The translations under genes were made by a program, and so were the position numbers. A stretch of 64,000 nt of DNA, taken from NCBI RefSeq assembly GCF_029784165.1, contig NC_073695.1, forward strand, positions 104,898,255 to 104,962,254, given 5' to 3'. Position 1 is the first letter of the stretch; every line of letters starts with the position of its first letter. The notes below the pieces were generated by a model that made no database searches, was not told the origin of the DNA, and saw only the letters and a list, made by a program, of their open reading frames with translations. This DNA comes from Wyeomyia smithii (taxonomy: Eukaryota; Arthropoda; Insecta; Diptera; Culicidae). Of the stretch, positions 12,022 to 24,072 are shown one piece after another.

Positions 12022-13088
12022 CAGAGCCGGATTTATGGGGGGGCCCAGGGGGCCCGGGCCCCCACATTTTTAGGGCCCCTACAAATCGACAAAAAGATAT
12101 TTTCTCTTCAAAAATGAGATTTAATCAAAAGTTCGATTTACAGTAAGAAAATTTGAACAGACCATTTCAATCTGACACTTTCTTTCAGTGTTATTTTTTC
12201 GCGAGCGCCAATATCACAACTACATCCATAAGAGTTCACCTTGGATTCTCTTGGAACGACACACATTAACACACCATTCGAATCGAACCAGCGCGCATTA
12301 AACGCCTAGAGTATTTTGCGCAGTCTTTTTCAAATTGTGTGCAAATTTTTGCCTGTGGATCGCATTTTTTTCAAATTGCGGTAGTTTTTTTTCAGGTAGC
12401 AAGAAAAAAATGTGAAGATGAAACTTATTAAAATAGGTTGCGTGCGACTGTGAAGAATGAAAGGCAGTCAAACTTATCATTATCAAGTTTCGAGTACGAG
12501 TATACTGAAGATGTTTAATGTTGATTATTTAATTAATATGTTTTCTGTAAAAAAACTCGTAAAGCATAGTTTACAGTTCCAATTTGACAAGTGAAAAAGC
12601 GTAAATTTTCGCTTGTGGAATCTGTCGTGAAAACCCGTTTGTGGAACACGCAGGTATTTCACCACCCTGCAGTTTATAGTTTAAGTGAAGCGAAACTCAG
12701 CAAACTCCGAGCGAAGTGAAAATTGGCTGCAACTACCAGAATAGAAACTCACTAGCGCTTGCATGCGTGAAAGAAATAAACCCAAGTGAAAAAGATGAGA
12801 TCCACAACCATAGATTTCGCTGGATCGAATTTGTTTACAGTTCCAAGCGAAGTGAAATTTTTGCAGGTTGCATTTTTCACGAGCGTGAAAAAATGAACAT
12901 GTTGTATGAGATTTTCACTTCGTTTGGAACTCTAAATAGGGCTTAAGAAAAAATTCTAACAAATTTTTGGTAATTTTTCAATAGCAAATAAATGCTTTTA
13001 ACTCGTACGATAAAAAACAGTTTTGTTTTATTTTGGGGCCCCCACTATAACTGGGACCCGGGCCCCCACAATCGTAAATCCGGCCCTG
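12022..13088. mobile_element. hAT MITE with GC-rich ends, 8-bp target duplication
   Basis: Ends CAGAGCCGGATTTA (12022-12035) and, inverted, CAGGGCCGGATTTA (13075-13088) are flanked by identical ATCACATA at 12014-12021 and 13089-13096. CAGRGCCGG tips with an 8-bp duplication are a classical hAT signature. G/C-rich runs (GGGGGCCC, CCCGGGCCCCCAC) follow both tips. The interior holds several AAGCGAAGTGAAA motifs in both orientations (about 12680-12930) but no transposase. Confidence 0.9.
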
Positions 13089-13302
13089 ATCACATAGTTG
13101 TGCTGATTTTTTAATTATTCCAAACGTTTTTACCCAATGAACTTCGTTATCCTGTCTTTGTTCAGGGTTTGAAAACCTATGTGTTATTTACTTGAAAAAG
13201 GAATATTTCGTGTGTGTATGTAAAATGAACGATGTTTCTCAGAAAGAACAAAATAAGCAGAACAATTGATATATGATTTGCTAAAATTAAATATTGATAA
13301 TT

Positions 13303-13472
13303 GTGCCGGTCAACTGGTCTAGATGGATGATGCTGGTCTTGTGGTATGATTATGGTCCAACTGGTCGTTTTATGTTTAAAATCTGGCTCGGGAGAGGCTG
13401 GTAATGTCAGTAGAATTGAAGCGCTAGCCCTGTGGTTGTTGTCGTGTATACTACTAACAGTTGACTGCAAAT
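13303..13472 (+). mobile_element. Degenerate tRNA-derived SINE
   Basis: The segment resembles the SINE at 5370: an AACTGGTCTAGATGG head, then CTCGGGAGAGGCTGGTAATG and GCGCTAGCCC in the body. The B-box region is poorly kept and the 3' part is missing. No clear target duplication was found. It is an old copy. Confidence 0.6.
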
Positions 13473-14297
13473 CAACAATTGCACCGAGTTTTATTGAGAC
13501 CGCATTGTCTTTCTGAGATTAACTAAATAGTCATTCGAATGTTCATTGAAGCCATATTGTATGTTCGGAGATTTTTCAACATATTTAAAGACCCTTCTTG
13601 TGATGAAGAAAGATGTGTGATCAATCCACTAAAAAGTGAGATGGAAAAATTACTTTTTCATCGAATTAAGAGAGACGTGTGGTCTTCGGCAAAATTTCAA
13701 GTGACCTTGAAACACGAAATTTTACCGAAGATATCATGTTCGTATCTCTGCATATTACGAGCCATATAAAGTTTTCTATGAGTGGGCATTTGTTTCCCAA
13801 ATTTTTTCTTCACAGGTGGCAGTTCCATACAATGAAATAACTATCTTTACACCTTTAAATTGAGGGTACCGTGGAAGCAGCTAACTTTGATAGCTTTTCA
13901 AAGTATAAATCTTTCTCCGGGGGTCCATTTTTAAAACAAGTGCTGGATATACTAGAATGCATGTACGATAAAATCGAGTGATGACTGTATAGAATTAATT
14001 TTCGTTATAGCGTTTAGATATTCAATCGTGAAAATTCTCGAATATTGGTTAACTATCGTTTTGTTATTTGTTTTAACAAAATATAATGAAAAAATAAAAA
14101 AATCGTCATTTCACATGTGCTAAACTTTTGGAACATGTGAACACACTTGCTTAGTGCAATGTCGCATATTCAAAAAATATCAATATGTATGTAACGCTGA
14201 ATTCGATCAAACATTTTTTTTTTTCATTAGTAAACATCCAAAACTGTTCCACAATACTTTCAGTTTACAATTCAATGCAAATGAATAACCGAATACC
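13473..14297. other. Intergenic with a lone MITE-end-like motif
   Basis: No recognised gene. A GGTACCGTGGAAGC motif at about 13866 resembles the tip of the TA-flanked MITEs but has no partner end nearby. The last 11 bp (14298-14308) are the left target duplication of the RTE element. Confidence 0.45.
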
Positions 14298-14308
14298 AAT
14301 CACCATCA

Positions 14309-17097
14309 GAGCTGTGGCACAACCAGCGAGCTGGGAACCGGCTTCTTAGTACTGGGTAAGATGCGCCAACGCGTGATGGGGTGGCAGCCGATCAACGCAA
14401 GGATGTGCAAGTTGAGGATAAAGGGCCGGTTCTTCAATTACAGCATCACCAACGTGCACTGCCCACATGAAGGAAGACCCGACGACGAGAAGGAAGCGTT
14501 CTACGCGCAGCTGGAGCAGGTCTACGATAGCTGCCCGCGACGGGACGTGAAAATCGTTATTGGGGACATGAATGCTAAGGTAGGCCGGGAGGCAATGTAC
14601 AGACCGGTAATCGGACCAGATAGCCTGCATGCCGTGTCTAATGATAACGGCCATCGGTGCGTAAACTTTGCGGCCTCCCGTGGTATGGTAGTCCGAAGTA
14701 CCTTCTTCCCCCGCAAAGATATCCACAAATCCACCTGGAGATCAACCGACCAACAGACAGAGAACCAAATCGACCACGTTCTAATCGACGGCAGGTTCTT
14801 CTCCGACATCATCAACGTTCGCACCTACCGCAGTGCGAATATAGATTCGGACCACTACCTAGTAGCTGTGTGCATGCGCTCAAAACTATCGACGGTGTAT
14901 AACACCCGCCGAAGTCGAACGCCGCGACCAAATATTGAGCAACTGCGGGACGCCGAGGCTGCACAGGAATACGCGCAGCAGCTGGAGGCAGTGCTACCCA
15001 CGGAAGAGCAGCTTGGCGCAGCTACCCTTGAAGATGGCTGGAGGAGCATCCGATCCGCCATAGGTAGCACTGCTGTAGCGCTACTAGGTACAAGGGTCCC
15101 GAATCATAGAAATGACTGGTTTGAAGGCGAATGCAAACGGTTAGTCGAGGAGAAGAATGCAGCACGGGCGAGAATGCTGCAACACGGCACGAGAGCGAAC
15201 GTGGAACGATACCGACAGGCACGGAACAGCCAAAACTCAGTCCTCCGAAGGAAGAAGCGCCAGCAAGAGGACCGAGATCGCGTAGCGATGGAAGAGCTGT
15301 ACCAAGCTAACGACACTCGGAAGTTCTACGAGAAGCTGAATAGCTCCCGTAAAGGCTTCGTGCCGCAAGCCGATATGTGCAGGAGCTTGGACGGCAACCT
15401 CCTTACTGACGAGTGTGAGGTGATCGAAAGGTGGAGGCAGCACTTCGACGAGCATCTAAACGGCGATGCAGTAGAGCGCGAGGACGGTATAGCAACTGAT
15501 CTTGGTGCACGCGCAGAAGACATCAGAATTCCGGCCCCTGATTTTCTGGAGGTGGAGGAGGAGATTGGTCGGCTGAAAAACAACAAAGCTGCTGGAGTGG
15601 ACCAACTTCCCAGCGAGCTATTGAAATACGGTGGAGAAACACTGGCTAGAGCCGTGCACTGGGTCATTGTCAAGGTTTGGGAGGAAGAACGAGTACCGGA
15701 GGAGTGGATGGAGGGTATTGTGTGTCCCATCTACAAAAAGGGCGATAAACTGGAGTGCTGCAATTACCGGGCAATCACTCTGTTGAACGCCGCCTACAAG
15801 GTACTCTCCTAAATACTTTGCCGTCGACTATCGCCATTTGCGAAGCAGTTCGTGGGGCATTACCAGGCGGGATTTATGGGTGCCCGCGCCACCACGGATC
15901 AGATATTCGCGGTTCGGCACGTTATGCAGAAATGCCGCGAATATAACGTGCCCAGACATCATTTGTTCATCGATTTCAAATCGGCGTACGACACAATCGA
16001 TCGGGACAAGCTATGGCAAATTATGCACGACTACGGTTTTCCGGACAAACTGACGCGGTTGGCCAAAGCGACGATGGATCGAGTGATGTGTGTAGTTCGT
16101 GTTTCGGGGGCACTCTCGAGCCCCTTCGAAACCCAAAGAGGGCTGAGGCAAGGTGATGGTCTCTCGTGCCTACTGTTCAACATTGCCCTGGAAGGTGTCA
16201 TTAGAAGAGCGGGGATTAACACGAGTGGCACGATTTTCCAAAAGTCGGTTCAACTTTTTGGTTTCGCCGACGATATTGACATTGTGGCTCGGACCTTTGT
16301 GAAGATGGCGGATACGTACATCGGACTAAAGGCTGAAGCCAAACGGATTGGACTGGTCATCAATGCATCGAAGACGAAGTACATGAAAGGAAGGGGTTCA
16401 CGTGAAGACAGTAACAGTATCAGTAACCTCCCACCTCGAGTTCAAATTGGTGGTGATGAAATCGAGGTGGTCGATGAGTTCGTGTACCTGGGCTCACTGG
16501 TAACTGCCGACAACGATACCAGCAGAGAAATTCAACGGCGCATTATGGCAGGAAATCGTGCATACTTTGGTCTCCGGAGGACGCTTCGATCGAGTAGAAT
16601 TCGCCGCCGCACCAAGTTAACTATCTACAAGACGCTGATCAGACCGGTAGTCCTCTACGGGCATGAGACATGGACTATGCTTGTGGAGGACCAACGCGCC
16701 TTTGCGGTGTTCGAGCGGAAGGTACTGCGTACCATTTTCGGTGGACTGCAGATGGAAAACGGAGTGTGGAGAAGGCGAATGAACCACGAACTGCAGGAGC
16801 TGCTTGGGGAGCCATCTATCGTCCACACCGCTAAGATAGGCAGGCTGCGGTGGGCTGGGCATGTTGTAAGGATGTCAGACGACAGCCCGGTAAAGATGGT
16901 TCTTGAAACCAATCCGTCAGGGACGAGACGGAGAGGTGCACAGCGGGCAAGGTGGATCGATCAGGTGGAAGACGTCCTGCGGACCCTACGCAGACTGCAG
17001 AGCTGGCGAACTGCAGCCAAGGACCGAGTGGAATGGAGACGACTCTTACGTACAGCAAAGGCCACACCACGGCTTGGGACTGTTTGGTAAGGTAAGT
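14309..17097 (+). mobile_element. RTE-clade LINE, 5'-truncated, young copy
   Basis: Identical 11-bp repeats AATCACCATCA flank the element (14298-14308 and 17098-17108), so both boundaries are firm. The 3' end is a short GGTAAGGTAAGT-type tail instead of poly(A), as in RTE elements. The reading frame is already open at the 5' boundary inside the endonuclease domain, so the copy is truncated on integration. It carries a single long frame broken by one stop codon. A much older relative lies at 6448-7992. Confidence 0.9.
14361..17090 (+). pseudogene. RTE endonuclease-reverse transcriptase, one nonsense codon
   Basis: This is the polyprotein of the RTE LINE, which nicks target DNA and copies its RNA by target-primed reverse transcription. 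The AP-like endonuclease comes first (VIGDMNAKVG at about 14553-14582, QIDHVLIDGRFF, SDHYLV). A basic linker is followed by RT motifs: NNKAAGVDQLPSELLK, CPIYKKGDKLE, FIDFKSAYDTID, GLRQGDGLSCLLFN and the catalytic FGFADDID at about 16261-16284. A C-terminal region with RLRWAGHVVRM follows. The frame stays open upstream of 14361 to the element edge. A TAA at 15810-15812 interrupts it in frame. The older copy at 6448-7992 has CAG (Gln) at the same site, so a C-to-T change of a CAA codon is the simplest explanation. The rest of the frame, to the stop at 17088-17090, is intact. Confidence 0.88.
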
Positions 17098-17108
17098 AAT
17101 CACCATCA

Positions 17109-18758
17109 AACTTAAGTTATCTTATTCCATGTTTTTTAGGTAATCCACGCTTTATTTTAATTGTTGCTATAAAATCAATCATATAAATAGTATAATATTG
17201 AAGAACGAAAACTGAATATTCAACGCATAATTTTGTTTATCTGACATATTTCTTTCTTATATAAAATGGAACCATTCAAAATCAAGATATTTCCCACTCT
17301 TCATAATCGGTCAACCTAATAAATGTGATGTTTAATCAGAGAATGTGTATAATCAAGCCACTTACACATGCTTACAGCTCCATCACAGACTCTGCCAAGC
17401 TATTTACGATCCGTTGCTTGCTTCGGGCTCCTTCAGACGGTCCCGCTTCATGTGTATTTATCGAATTCTCTCCTCAACCCGTCGCAACCTGGCATTGCGT
17501 CTGTACACTGACGATGGCTGCTGCTACTGCGATTGCCGATCACTGTTGTTACGCTGATGAATGAAGCACCTTTTCCATCTTATTCACTTTACTTCTCTCT
17601 ACACACATTGGCCCACGAAATTCATTTCTTTGGGCAGACAAGCTTCACGCATACAAAATTGCCTTCTCATACAACATTTCACTTAAATTTTTTTTTGGAA
17701 AAGCCCATTTTAATGCTCTCATCACTTGATATATTCGCAAAACTACAGCATCTTCTTATTTCTTCATTTTTGAGACTGAAAAAACTCCTGCTAGTATTCA
17801 GGATTTTACCATTGTCTGCTTCTCGCCACACCTCAGCATACTTCGCTATGATTTCAATATTTTTTTGATACAAGACCCCACTTTTCTTCAATTATTGAAC
17901 CTTATATAGCAGAAACTATAGGAATTCTCACTTCCCAGCCTTTTTTCAACAAGATTTTTTACACTTGCAGACTTGTAGTACTATCACACATATTTTTCCA
18001 TTTATCTTCTTCTACAATTGCACCACACACAATTGCTGATGTATACAAACATTCGCACTCTGCTCTTCTGGGTTGTCTTAAAATTCACATATTAGGAACA
18101 CTACCCAGCGTTATTCTTCATTGAAATTCACTTTACCAATTCCCTGGTATTCCGGGTATTCCAGTAAACACTGTAGACTGTACCCAGCTGCAGTTCGCAG
18201 TGGTCGCGAAAATATTTGCGGATCTTTTTCTGCGTTGGCAAATGTACCCCACCCTCTTCATCGGCTGGGTGTTCCTTCTGCTGCTGGAGCAATCAATCCG
18301 ACAGAACACAAAAAGTTTGCCTTTCTTCGAAACACTGCAGTAAAACCAAACGCTTTCCTATATCTGCACAACGTACGAACGACGGCTGACGACTGACACA
18401 ACTACAGCGCTACGGGAATTTAGACGTTTCTGCTCTCTCGGTTGTCCAGTTACTCGCGTGGCTCTCCGAAAAAAAAACCTCGCTTGAGGTTTGGCAGTTC
18501 TCAAACTTGATCCCAGTGTCAAAACTATGGTAACTACTATAGTTATCATGGGTTATCGTTGTTTGTTATACCCGTTATACCTTTGATACCGTGACGAAAA
18601 AAAATTGAGCAGATATGAATGAGTAAAATGTTTAGTGTAATTGAACTTTTAAGAACAAGATAAACAAAAAGTAATATTTGCACTGCTGTGCAGCACTGAG
18701 GACTCAAGCCTTTTGTCGATTCGGGCCCGTTCAAATTCTATATATACACCTTGGGAAT
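17109..18758. other. Intergenic, no recognised gene
   Basis: Frames at 17325-17868 and 18121-18396 (plus strand) are at most 111 codons, with no domain or conserved-looking composition. The GC-richer patch at 18120-18420 could be an untranslated exon or promoter, but I cannot support that. Confidence 0.4.
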
Positions 18759-18759
18759 A

Positions 18760-18894
18760 CAGACCGTTTTACGAGGCGTTTCTGAACTGAAATGAAATTA
18801 TGTCAAAAAGCACTGAACCGCTGTCATAACGCACGTAAAAGCAACATCAACAACAGCAGATTCTGTGACACCTGTCAGTTCGTAAAATGATCTA
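18760..18894. mobile_element. Short MITE, GACCATTTTACGAA family, copy 1
   Basis: About 135 bp has inverted ends: GACCGTTTTACGA at the left and TCGTAAAATGATC at the right, against the copy-2 tips GACCATTTTACAA and TTCGTAAAATGGTC. The bodies share GTTTCTGAACT, ACGCACGTAAAAGCA and GTGACAYCTGTCAG with the copy at 23929-24072. No coding capacity. Confidence 0.7.
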
Positions 18895-19018
18895 TTGTTC
18901 CAAATGGGAAAGGGGTTTGTGTAAATGGAAACTTTCGTGTTATGTAATATTTGACCGGGCCATGACGTAAACAAATGCTGTCAAAATCCCTTTAAAAATG
19001 ACAGCTAGGTGGTGCTCT

Positions 19019-19224
19019 GTTTATATCAGCTAGTTGGCATCCCGCCATGTTTCGAGGACTAACATCTCAGCGTGTGTGTAAACGAGATAACATATCACCG
19101 CCACTTTTCATACGCATAACATAGCATCTGTCAATGGGGCCCGCAAATTGCGGATCCGCAGTGATGTTAGCTCCTAACGGAGCAAAGCAAATAAGATAGA
19201 GATGCCAGCTAGCTGGTTTATATG
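19019..19224. mobile_element. Possible small inverted-repeat element
   Basis: TATATCAGCTAGTTGGCATC at about 19022 is repeated in inverted orientation as GATGCCAGCTAGCTGGTTTA at about 19200-19219, enclosing about 160 bp. No clean target duplication was found, so this may be a degraded MITE. Confidence 0.4.
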
Positions 19225-19913
19225 TTTGTTTTTCAGCTGCTGAAACACTGTAACACCGTCGGAAAAAGGGTTGGAAATTATTCGCCCTAACGGAATTAAA
19301 TCATCTTCTTCTCACGCATTTACCTACATTTCAGTCGATTTGAACAAATACCAAAAAATCATTTCCGTTGTCAATTGAGCCAAAGAGATGTTCAAATTGA
19401 CTCGAATCAGGGCAAACATACAAATTTTAGATATTCCCATACAAATTCGGATAGAAACTAAAAAGAAAACGTTCAATAACGATAGGGCACCTTGCAAATG
19501 ATGTTCTTGTGGCCCATGTGCAGTAGGGATGCGCGAACGGCTCGAGCAGTTCATATGAACCACGGTTCTTTGAGCAAACTAAAGTTTACCGAAATAACAC
19601 GAACTGTTAACCTCGCGTAAATCATTGTGAACTAAAAGCCGTTCATATGAGTCGCAACGGTGAGTGAGCTGTTTAAAGCCGCTCTTTAAAAAAGTCGTTT
19701 TGACTATCCCTAAGTTGTAGCGAGAAATTTTATAGAAAAGAAACATCTAAATATGTATAGGTACTTAATTCAACGATATCAATTAATCACAGACTCCACA
19801 ATTCAGTGTCATAGCAGTAAGCTTCAAATCACATTTAAACCTTGAATGTGATAAGTAAATGTTGCTCACGCAATTCACATGTGGCTCATATCAGTTTTAT
19901 CAATAGCTATTTG

Positions 19914-20418
19914 TAGGCTGACCAGATTTTCTCAAGATAAAAACGGGACAAATACGTTAAAAAACGGGACACACGATAATATTGATTTTTGAAAATTTTT
20001 ACCAACCAAAGCATGCAAAAAATTAGGTATTCATTGCTTTGATAAACTTACCCGATCCTGAGGCGTGTGATTTTTTGCAATGAGCTTCTGAAATTTGTCA
20101 CATGATGATTGAGATTTTGAGTAACAATTATCATGGTCTTAACTTTCAAATACGATTTTTTCGTGAGTTCACGATAGGGGATGTCCTCCCAGTGGTGCGG
20201 TACTGTCAGGAAGGCACAAAACGTACTCAGTAATATTACAAAAATCCTGGCTGCTTGGAAACTTATTTTTCATTTAGCAAAATTTCAATGCAAAGCTTTA
20301 TTTAAGATTCTTTCAAGGAGTTTTCGAAAACGGTACAAAATGGAAAAAAGACGGGACGGTTAAAACAGTCGAAAAAACGGTTAATGTCCCGTTCACAACG
20401 GTTCGTCTGGTCAGCCTA
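19914..20418. mobile_element. hAT MITE, TAGGCTGACCAG ends
   Basis: The left tip TAGGCTGACCAGAT and the right tip (inverted TAGGCTGACCAGAC) are flanked by GCTATTTG (19906-19913) and GTTATTTG (20419-20426), an 8-bp duplication with one change. ACGGGAC motifs recur inside both ends. The interior holds no transposase; the frame at 20181-20363 is incidental. Confidence 0.85.
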
Positions 20419-20426
20419 GTTATTTG

Positions 20427-21247
20427 CCATGTTACCGGTCCACTGCACAATCCGTCTACCAATGATACTGCCAATTTGTGCGAACCAGAATCAGAACTTA
20501 CCACCACCGACGCCATCCTTACAATTTTCACTTGCCCTGCGAAAAGGGACAATGATACCTTCGTGAGGTGACTTTCCCTGATGCTGCAGCAAATTTGAAC
20601 AATCTGAGGAATCGTTTGTGGCGCTCTCTACGCTGCTTCCGGCCGCATTCAATTCGGAGTTGTACTTCAAGCTGCCAGTTGGTTCTGCGAAAAGTTTTAC
20701 GATCAAAAAATTATCAGCATGTTTTCGTTAAGCACAACATGGTCAAACACAAAAAGCCTTTCACTGCACCAAATCACCATTCTTATAGTTAATAAATAAT
20801 TTTTTTAATTGGAATTATTATTAGTTTTCGTAAAAACTGGAGCAAATATTTCACTGGACTAAATATATTACTTTTAATTTTTTTCGAATATGTACAAAAT
20901 GTAGCCCGATTTACAGTTTGCATAGACAGGTGAATAAATTTCTATTACTAAATCAGAAGTAAATAAGTCTCTTTCGGTTTGTTTTCTTGTGTATATACAC
21001 CCTATGGTTTAAGCTGCAATTGTGTTAGAAGCAGTAACTAATTTAAGCAAAAATAAATATTCAAAACCTCGAGTACCAGATCATCATTAACTAATTAAAA
21101 CATATATTTTTCTGCAACTAATACCCAAATTATTAGTGAAATTTCTTAACAATAGATATTGAGCTCTGAATACCAACCACTAAAACTGCAGAAATATTCT
21201 TTTCGTTCTACTTCAACCAGTAATCGTGAACTATATACATTTAAAGT
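20427..21247. other. Downstream flank of the F-box gene
   Basis: AT-rich sequence with short frames only (20491-20792). No recognised gene or repeat end. Confidence 0.4.
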
Positions 21248-21253
21248 TTATTC
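21248..21253 (-). promoter_or_regulatory. Poly(A) signal AATAAA of the F-box gene
   Basis: TTTATT on the plus strand reads AATAAA on the minus strand, about 12 nt past the TGA at 21266-21268. The position and exact hexamer fit a canonical polyadenylation signal. Confidence 0.55.
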
Positions 21254-21265
21254 TTTAAAGCGACC

Positions 21266-22300
21266 TCAACATAGTTTAGTAAATAACTGTCTACGATAGA
21301 CCAATGCCAATGTTCTTAACCTGGTGCAACTGACCGCTAATTGGAGAGCGGATTTTTTGTTGAGATATTTCAAAAACAGTATTGCTACAACCTCGTCCGG
21401 AAGCCCATTTAACGACGGATACATTATGATATTTGCATCGATACAAAGTGCGTCACGGATCGGTAAAAAAATATTATTTTTGAGTTTTGTGGCAAGTTCT
21501 TTCAAATTCTGACATGATAGGCTTAATTTTTGCAAATTAATTAAGGGGACGTACCGTGATACAGGCAAAAGAACACTTTGTCCAGGGACGTCAAGACGCG
21601 CAGGCACACTGAAGGTGGTACAAAGAAAGTCACCACTTTTGATTCCTACAAGTACGCATCGGTTCTCTGATCCCTGGAGGTGAAGATTCAATCGGTAACT
21701 ACGATTCGTTCGATTGTAACTGTTAGTAGGAACTATTCCCGAGAAAATATAGAGAACTCGCTTATCGAAAGAAGGATAACGTGGTCGAAAGGTTTTTCGA
21801 TCCTCCTCCATGATTTGATGTCCCCAGAGTATGAAACCCGTTTCCAGCGAAATACAGTACATTACCATGAAAAGAATATCAAATTGACTAAATTCAAATT
21901 CGTCGAAATATTGATGGATGAACTGTTGTAGCAATCTGTCCAGATAAAATGATAGCTGAGATTTTGTACTGTCTTCTACAAGTAGTTCTGATTTCAGATT
22001 TCTTGCTTTTTTCGCATCTGCAATGAAAGCAACAGAAAAATAAAATGTTTAAAACTTTTGAAACGAGCCTTGGTTAAGAGAACAGCTACAAAATCTCAGC
22101 ATTTTGGACTAAAACCTAGTTCAACTTTACTACTCTAGATAAACAAACAAACAAAAGCAATTGTAAGCAGCAAAACATAAATAAAGATTCTAACCTTCAT
22201 TTTCTTCAACCACCGTTTCGAGATTGTGTGTCTGAAATGCAGCTAAGTGCAAGCTGTTGGAAGTTGCTGAGTTTTCTCCAGAATCACAATCAGTTTCCAT
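21266..22300 (-). CDS. FBXO7: F-box protein, FBXO7/nutcracker-like (2 exons)
   Basis: Exon 1 is 22195-22300 (ATG at 22298-22300) and exon 2 is 21266-22017. The 177-bp intron has a GTTAGA donor and a TTTCATTGCAG acceptor, and the phase is kept. The product is 285 aa. The N-terminus is acidic and Ser-rich, and there is no ubiquitin-like domain. Residues of about 95-230 resemble the FP (PI31-like) domain of FBXO7. An F-box starts near residue 235 (LPDEVVAILFLKYLN, then a CTRLRTLA segment) close to the C-terminus, the order seen in Drosophila nutcracker. Such proteins act in SCF ubiquitin ligases through Skp1, and the FP domain binds proteasome regulators. Splice sites and domain order are read from the sequence; the orthology is inference. 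A poly(A) signal lies just downstream. Another F-box family is possible. Confidence 0.72.
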
Positions 22301-23189
22301 ACTTCAAATGATGATGATTCCTTGGTTAGCGTAGTTTTTATCTTAAATTTGAATTGAATGTGTCATCACTCATGAACTTACGTTCTGCAATGTAAACAAC
22401 TGTAAAGTTCTTGACGCAATGTGAAACAAGCAACAAGTTGTTTGTTCTGTAATGTTACACAAATGATGAATGTAAAATGAAACTGCACCGAACTTTGGGT
22501 ACTTTTTGTATTCCGGGAAAATGTATGATTATCACTCATAAGCGAAGATAAGCGATAAAATTACTGATAACTACAAAATGTAAATTTCATGTATAGGAAA
22601 CACACAGCACACAGTAAGAAATCAGTACCAATTAGGATTGATTCTCAGGTTATGAGGACTGTTTCGAAAGATCCATTCATTTCACACACATCTGGCCAAT
22701 TTTGTCCACCTGTTATGGTACTTCTTGCTCTGTTAACGAAGGAACGACCATTTTCGACTTATGATTAATAATAATTACACAGGTAACGTTCCGCGTTTTG
22801 CACCTGTATCCGCGCGACGATAATGATCGGGAGAAACTGCACAAACGAGAACTGTCAACGAAATAATTGCGAAAATTGGAAAGAAAAAAATCCGTTTGAT
22901 GAATGGTAACACCAAAGAACATTGAACTAAGGTAACCTATTCCGTAAATCAATAAAGAGCACGATGAAATCAATGTTCAAATTATCGCTATAAATTAAAA
23001 TATCTAGGAATCACATAGCAGCCTGTTTTCTATTGAGTTCAAGGGAAATTCATGATCACCAAGAAGAGCATACGCTCAGAGATGAAATAATTAAATGATT
23101 CTCTAATAGAAGATACTCGAAATTTTTTGAGCTTTTCGCGTTCCTTTTCGAAATTTCTTTGTATGTAGAATGTATTATCCATATAGACT
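22301..23189. other. Upstream flank of the F-box gene
   Basis: This presumably includes the 5' UTR and promoter of the minus-strand F-box gene, though no TATA box or initiator could be placed with confidence. The frame at 22713-22973 has no recognisable product. Confidence 0.4.
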
Positions 23190-23490
23190 TTTTTACGTAC
23201 GAATGTGTTAGTGCCATTAGTTGAGGAAAATATTTACAAATAGCTGTTTTGTTTGCAATGCTATGTTTTTAGCAGCTGGACAAATATTCTGTTGAGCACT
23301 AATTATGTGTTTTAAACTTGTTTCTGAATAAATGTTTTCATTCGTGATTAGAAATCGGAAGAAGCTGTTGAACATAATTGACCAAAAATGTTAAAAAGTG
23401 ATAAAAGTCGAAGCAACGAGATGCGATGATGCGAACAAAAGCAACTTTACACGGGTTTACACGTTTACTAGTGTGCGTAGGTGAAAAGTC
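23190..23490. repeat. Dispersed repeat shared with 42080-42375
   Basis: It aligns in the same orientation with 42080-42375. Shared blocks include TTAGTGCCA, TGTTTTGTTTGCAATGCTA, TTCTGAATA, AGAAATCGGAA/AGAATCGGAA and GCTAGTGTGCGT-like sequence near the end. The divergence is considerable. No ends with target duplications were resolved. It is likely a MITE or LINE 3' fragment. Confidence 0.6.
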
Positions 23491-23670
23491 ACTTATCTTA
23501 TCCTGCATAGTTGGAAATTGTACTTGTCGACTGGCGACAATTGATTTTACTCTCATGCCGCACATTATAAATACCTTACGTCGCAAATAGTGCGCTGTAT
23601 AGTTCATATCTACTAGTTCTCTAATTCACCGTTAGAAAGCAAGCGAATTCGAACCAAGTAAGGGTGTGAT

Positions 23671-23834
23671 CACATACATAAGACATACGTAACACTCAGG
23701 AAGAAATCTTTCAAAAAAGTTGCCACAAAATGAACTACTCGAATGGTACCACCACATTCATAAGACATACGTAACAATCAGGAAGAAATCTTCCAAAACA
23801 AGTTGGTACAAAATGAACTACTCGAAAGTACCAA
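23671..23834. repeat. Tandem repeat, 82-bp unit x 2
   Basis: The units start at 23671 and 23753. They share CATAAGACATACGTAACA, TCAGGAAGAAATCTT and AAAATGAACTACTCGAA. The leading CACATACATAAGACATACG also occurs at the very end of the window (63981-64000). A related inverted motif occurs at about 29207-29231, so the unit probably belongs to a dispersed element family. Confidence 0.75.
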
Positions 23835-23928
23835 CCTCTGTGAAAAAAAACCTCTGTTTGAGTAGTTTATGGAGGTTGTGTACCTGCGCAGCCCTGCATT
23901 TGTCTCGTTCCCACTCGAAAATTGCAGC

Positions 23929-24072
23929 ATAGACCATTTTACAAAACGTTTCTGAACTCAATTCATGAATTAAATTTTGACAGAAAACTAGGAACCGCTG
24001 ACACAACGCACGTAAAAGCAGCATCAATATCAGCAGGATTCGTGACATCTGTCAGTTCGTAAAATGGTCTAT
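23929..24072. mobile_element. Short MITE, GACCATTTTACGAA family, copy 2
   Basis: The inverted ends TAGACCATTTTACAAA and TTCGTAAAATGGTCTA enclose about 140 bp. The element is homologous to 18760-18894 and in the same orientation. The outer TA pairs (TAGACC...GGTCTA) fit a TA target duplication. There is no coding sequence. Confidence 0.78.

Noticed and set aside
15326..15730. 134-codon minus frame inside the RTE LINE
   Set aside because: Antisense shadow of the RT coding frame.
18121..18396. 91-codon plus-strand frame in a GC-richer patch
   Set aside because: No recognisable domain, no clear splice sites, minus frame present over part of it.
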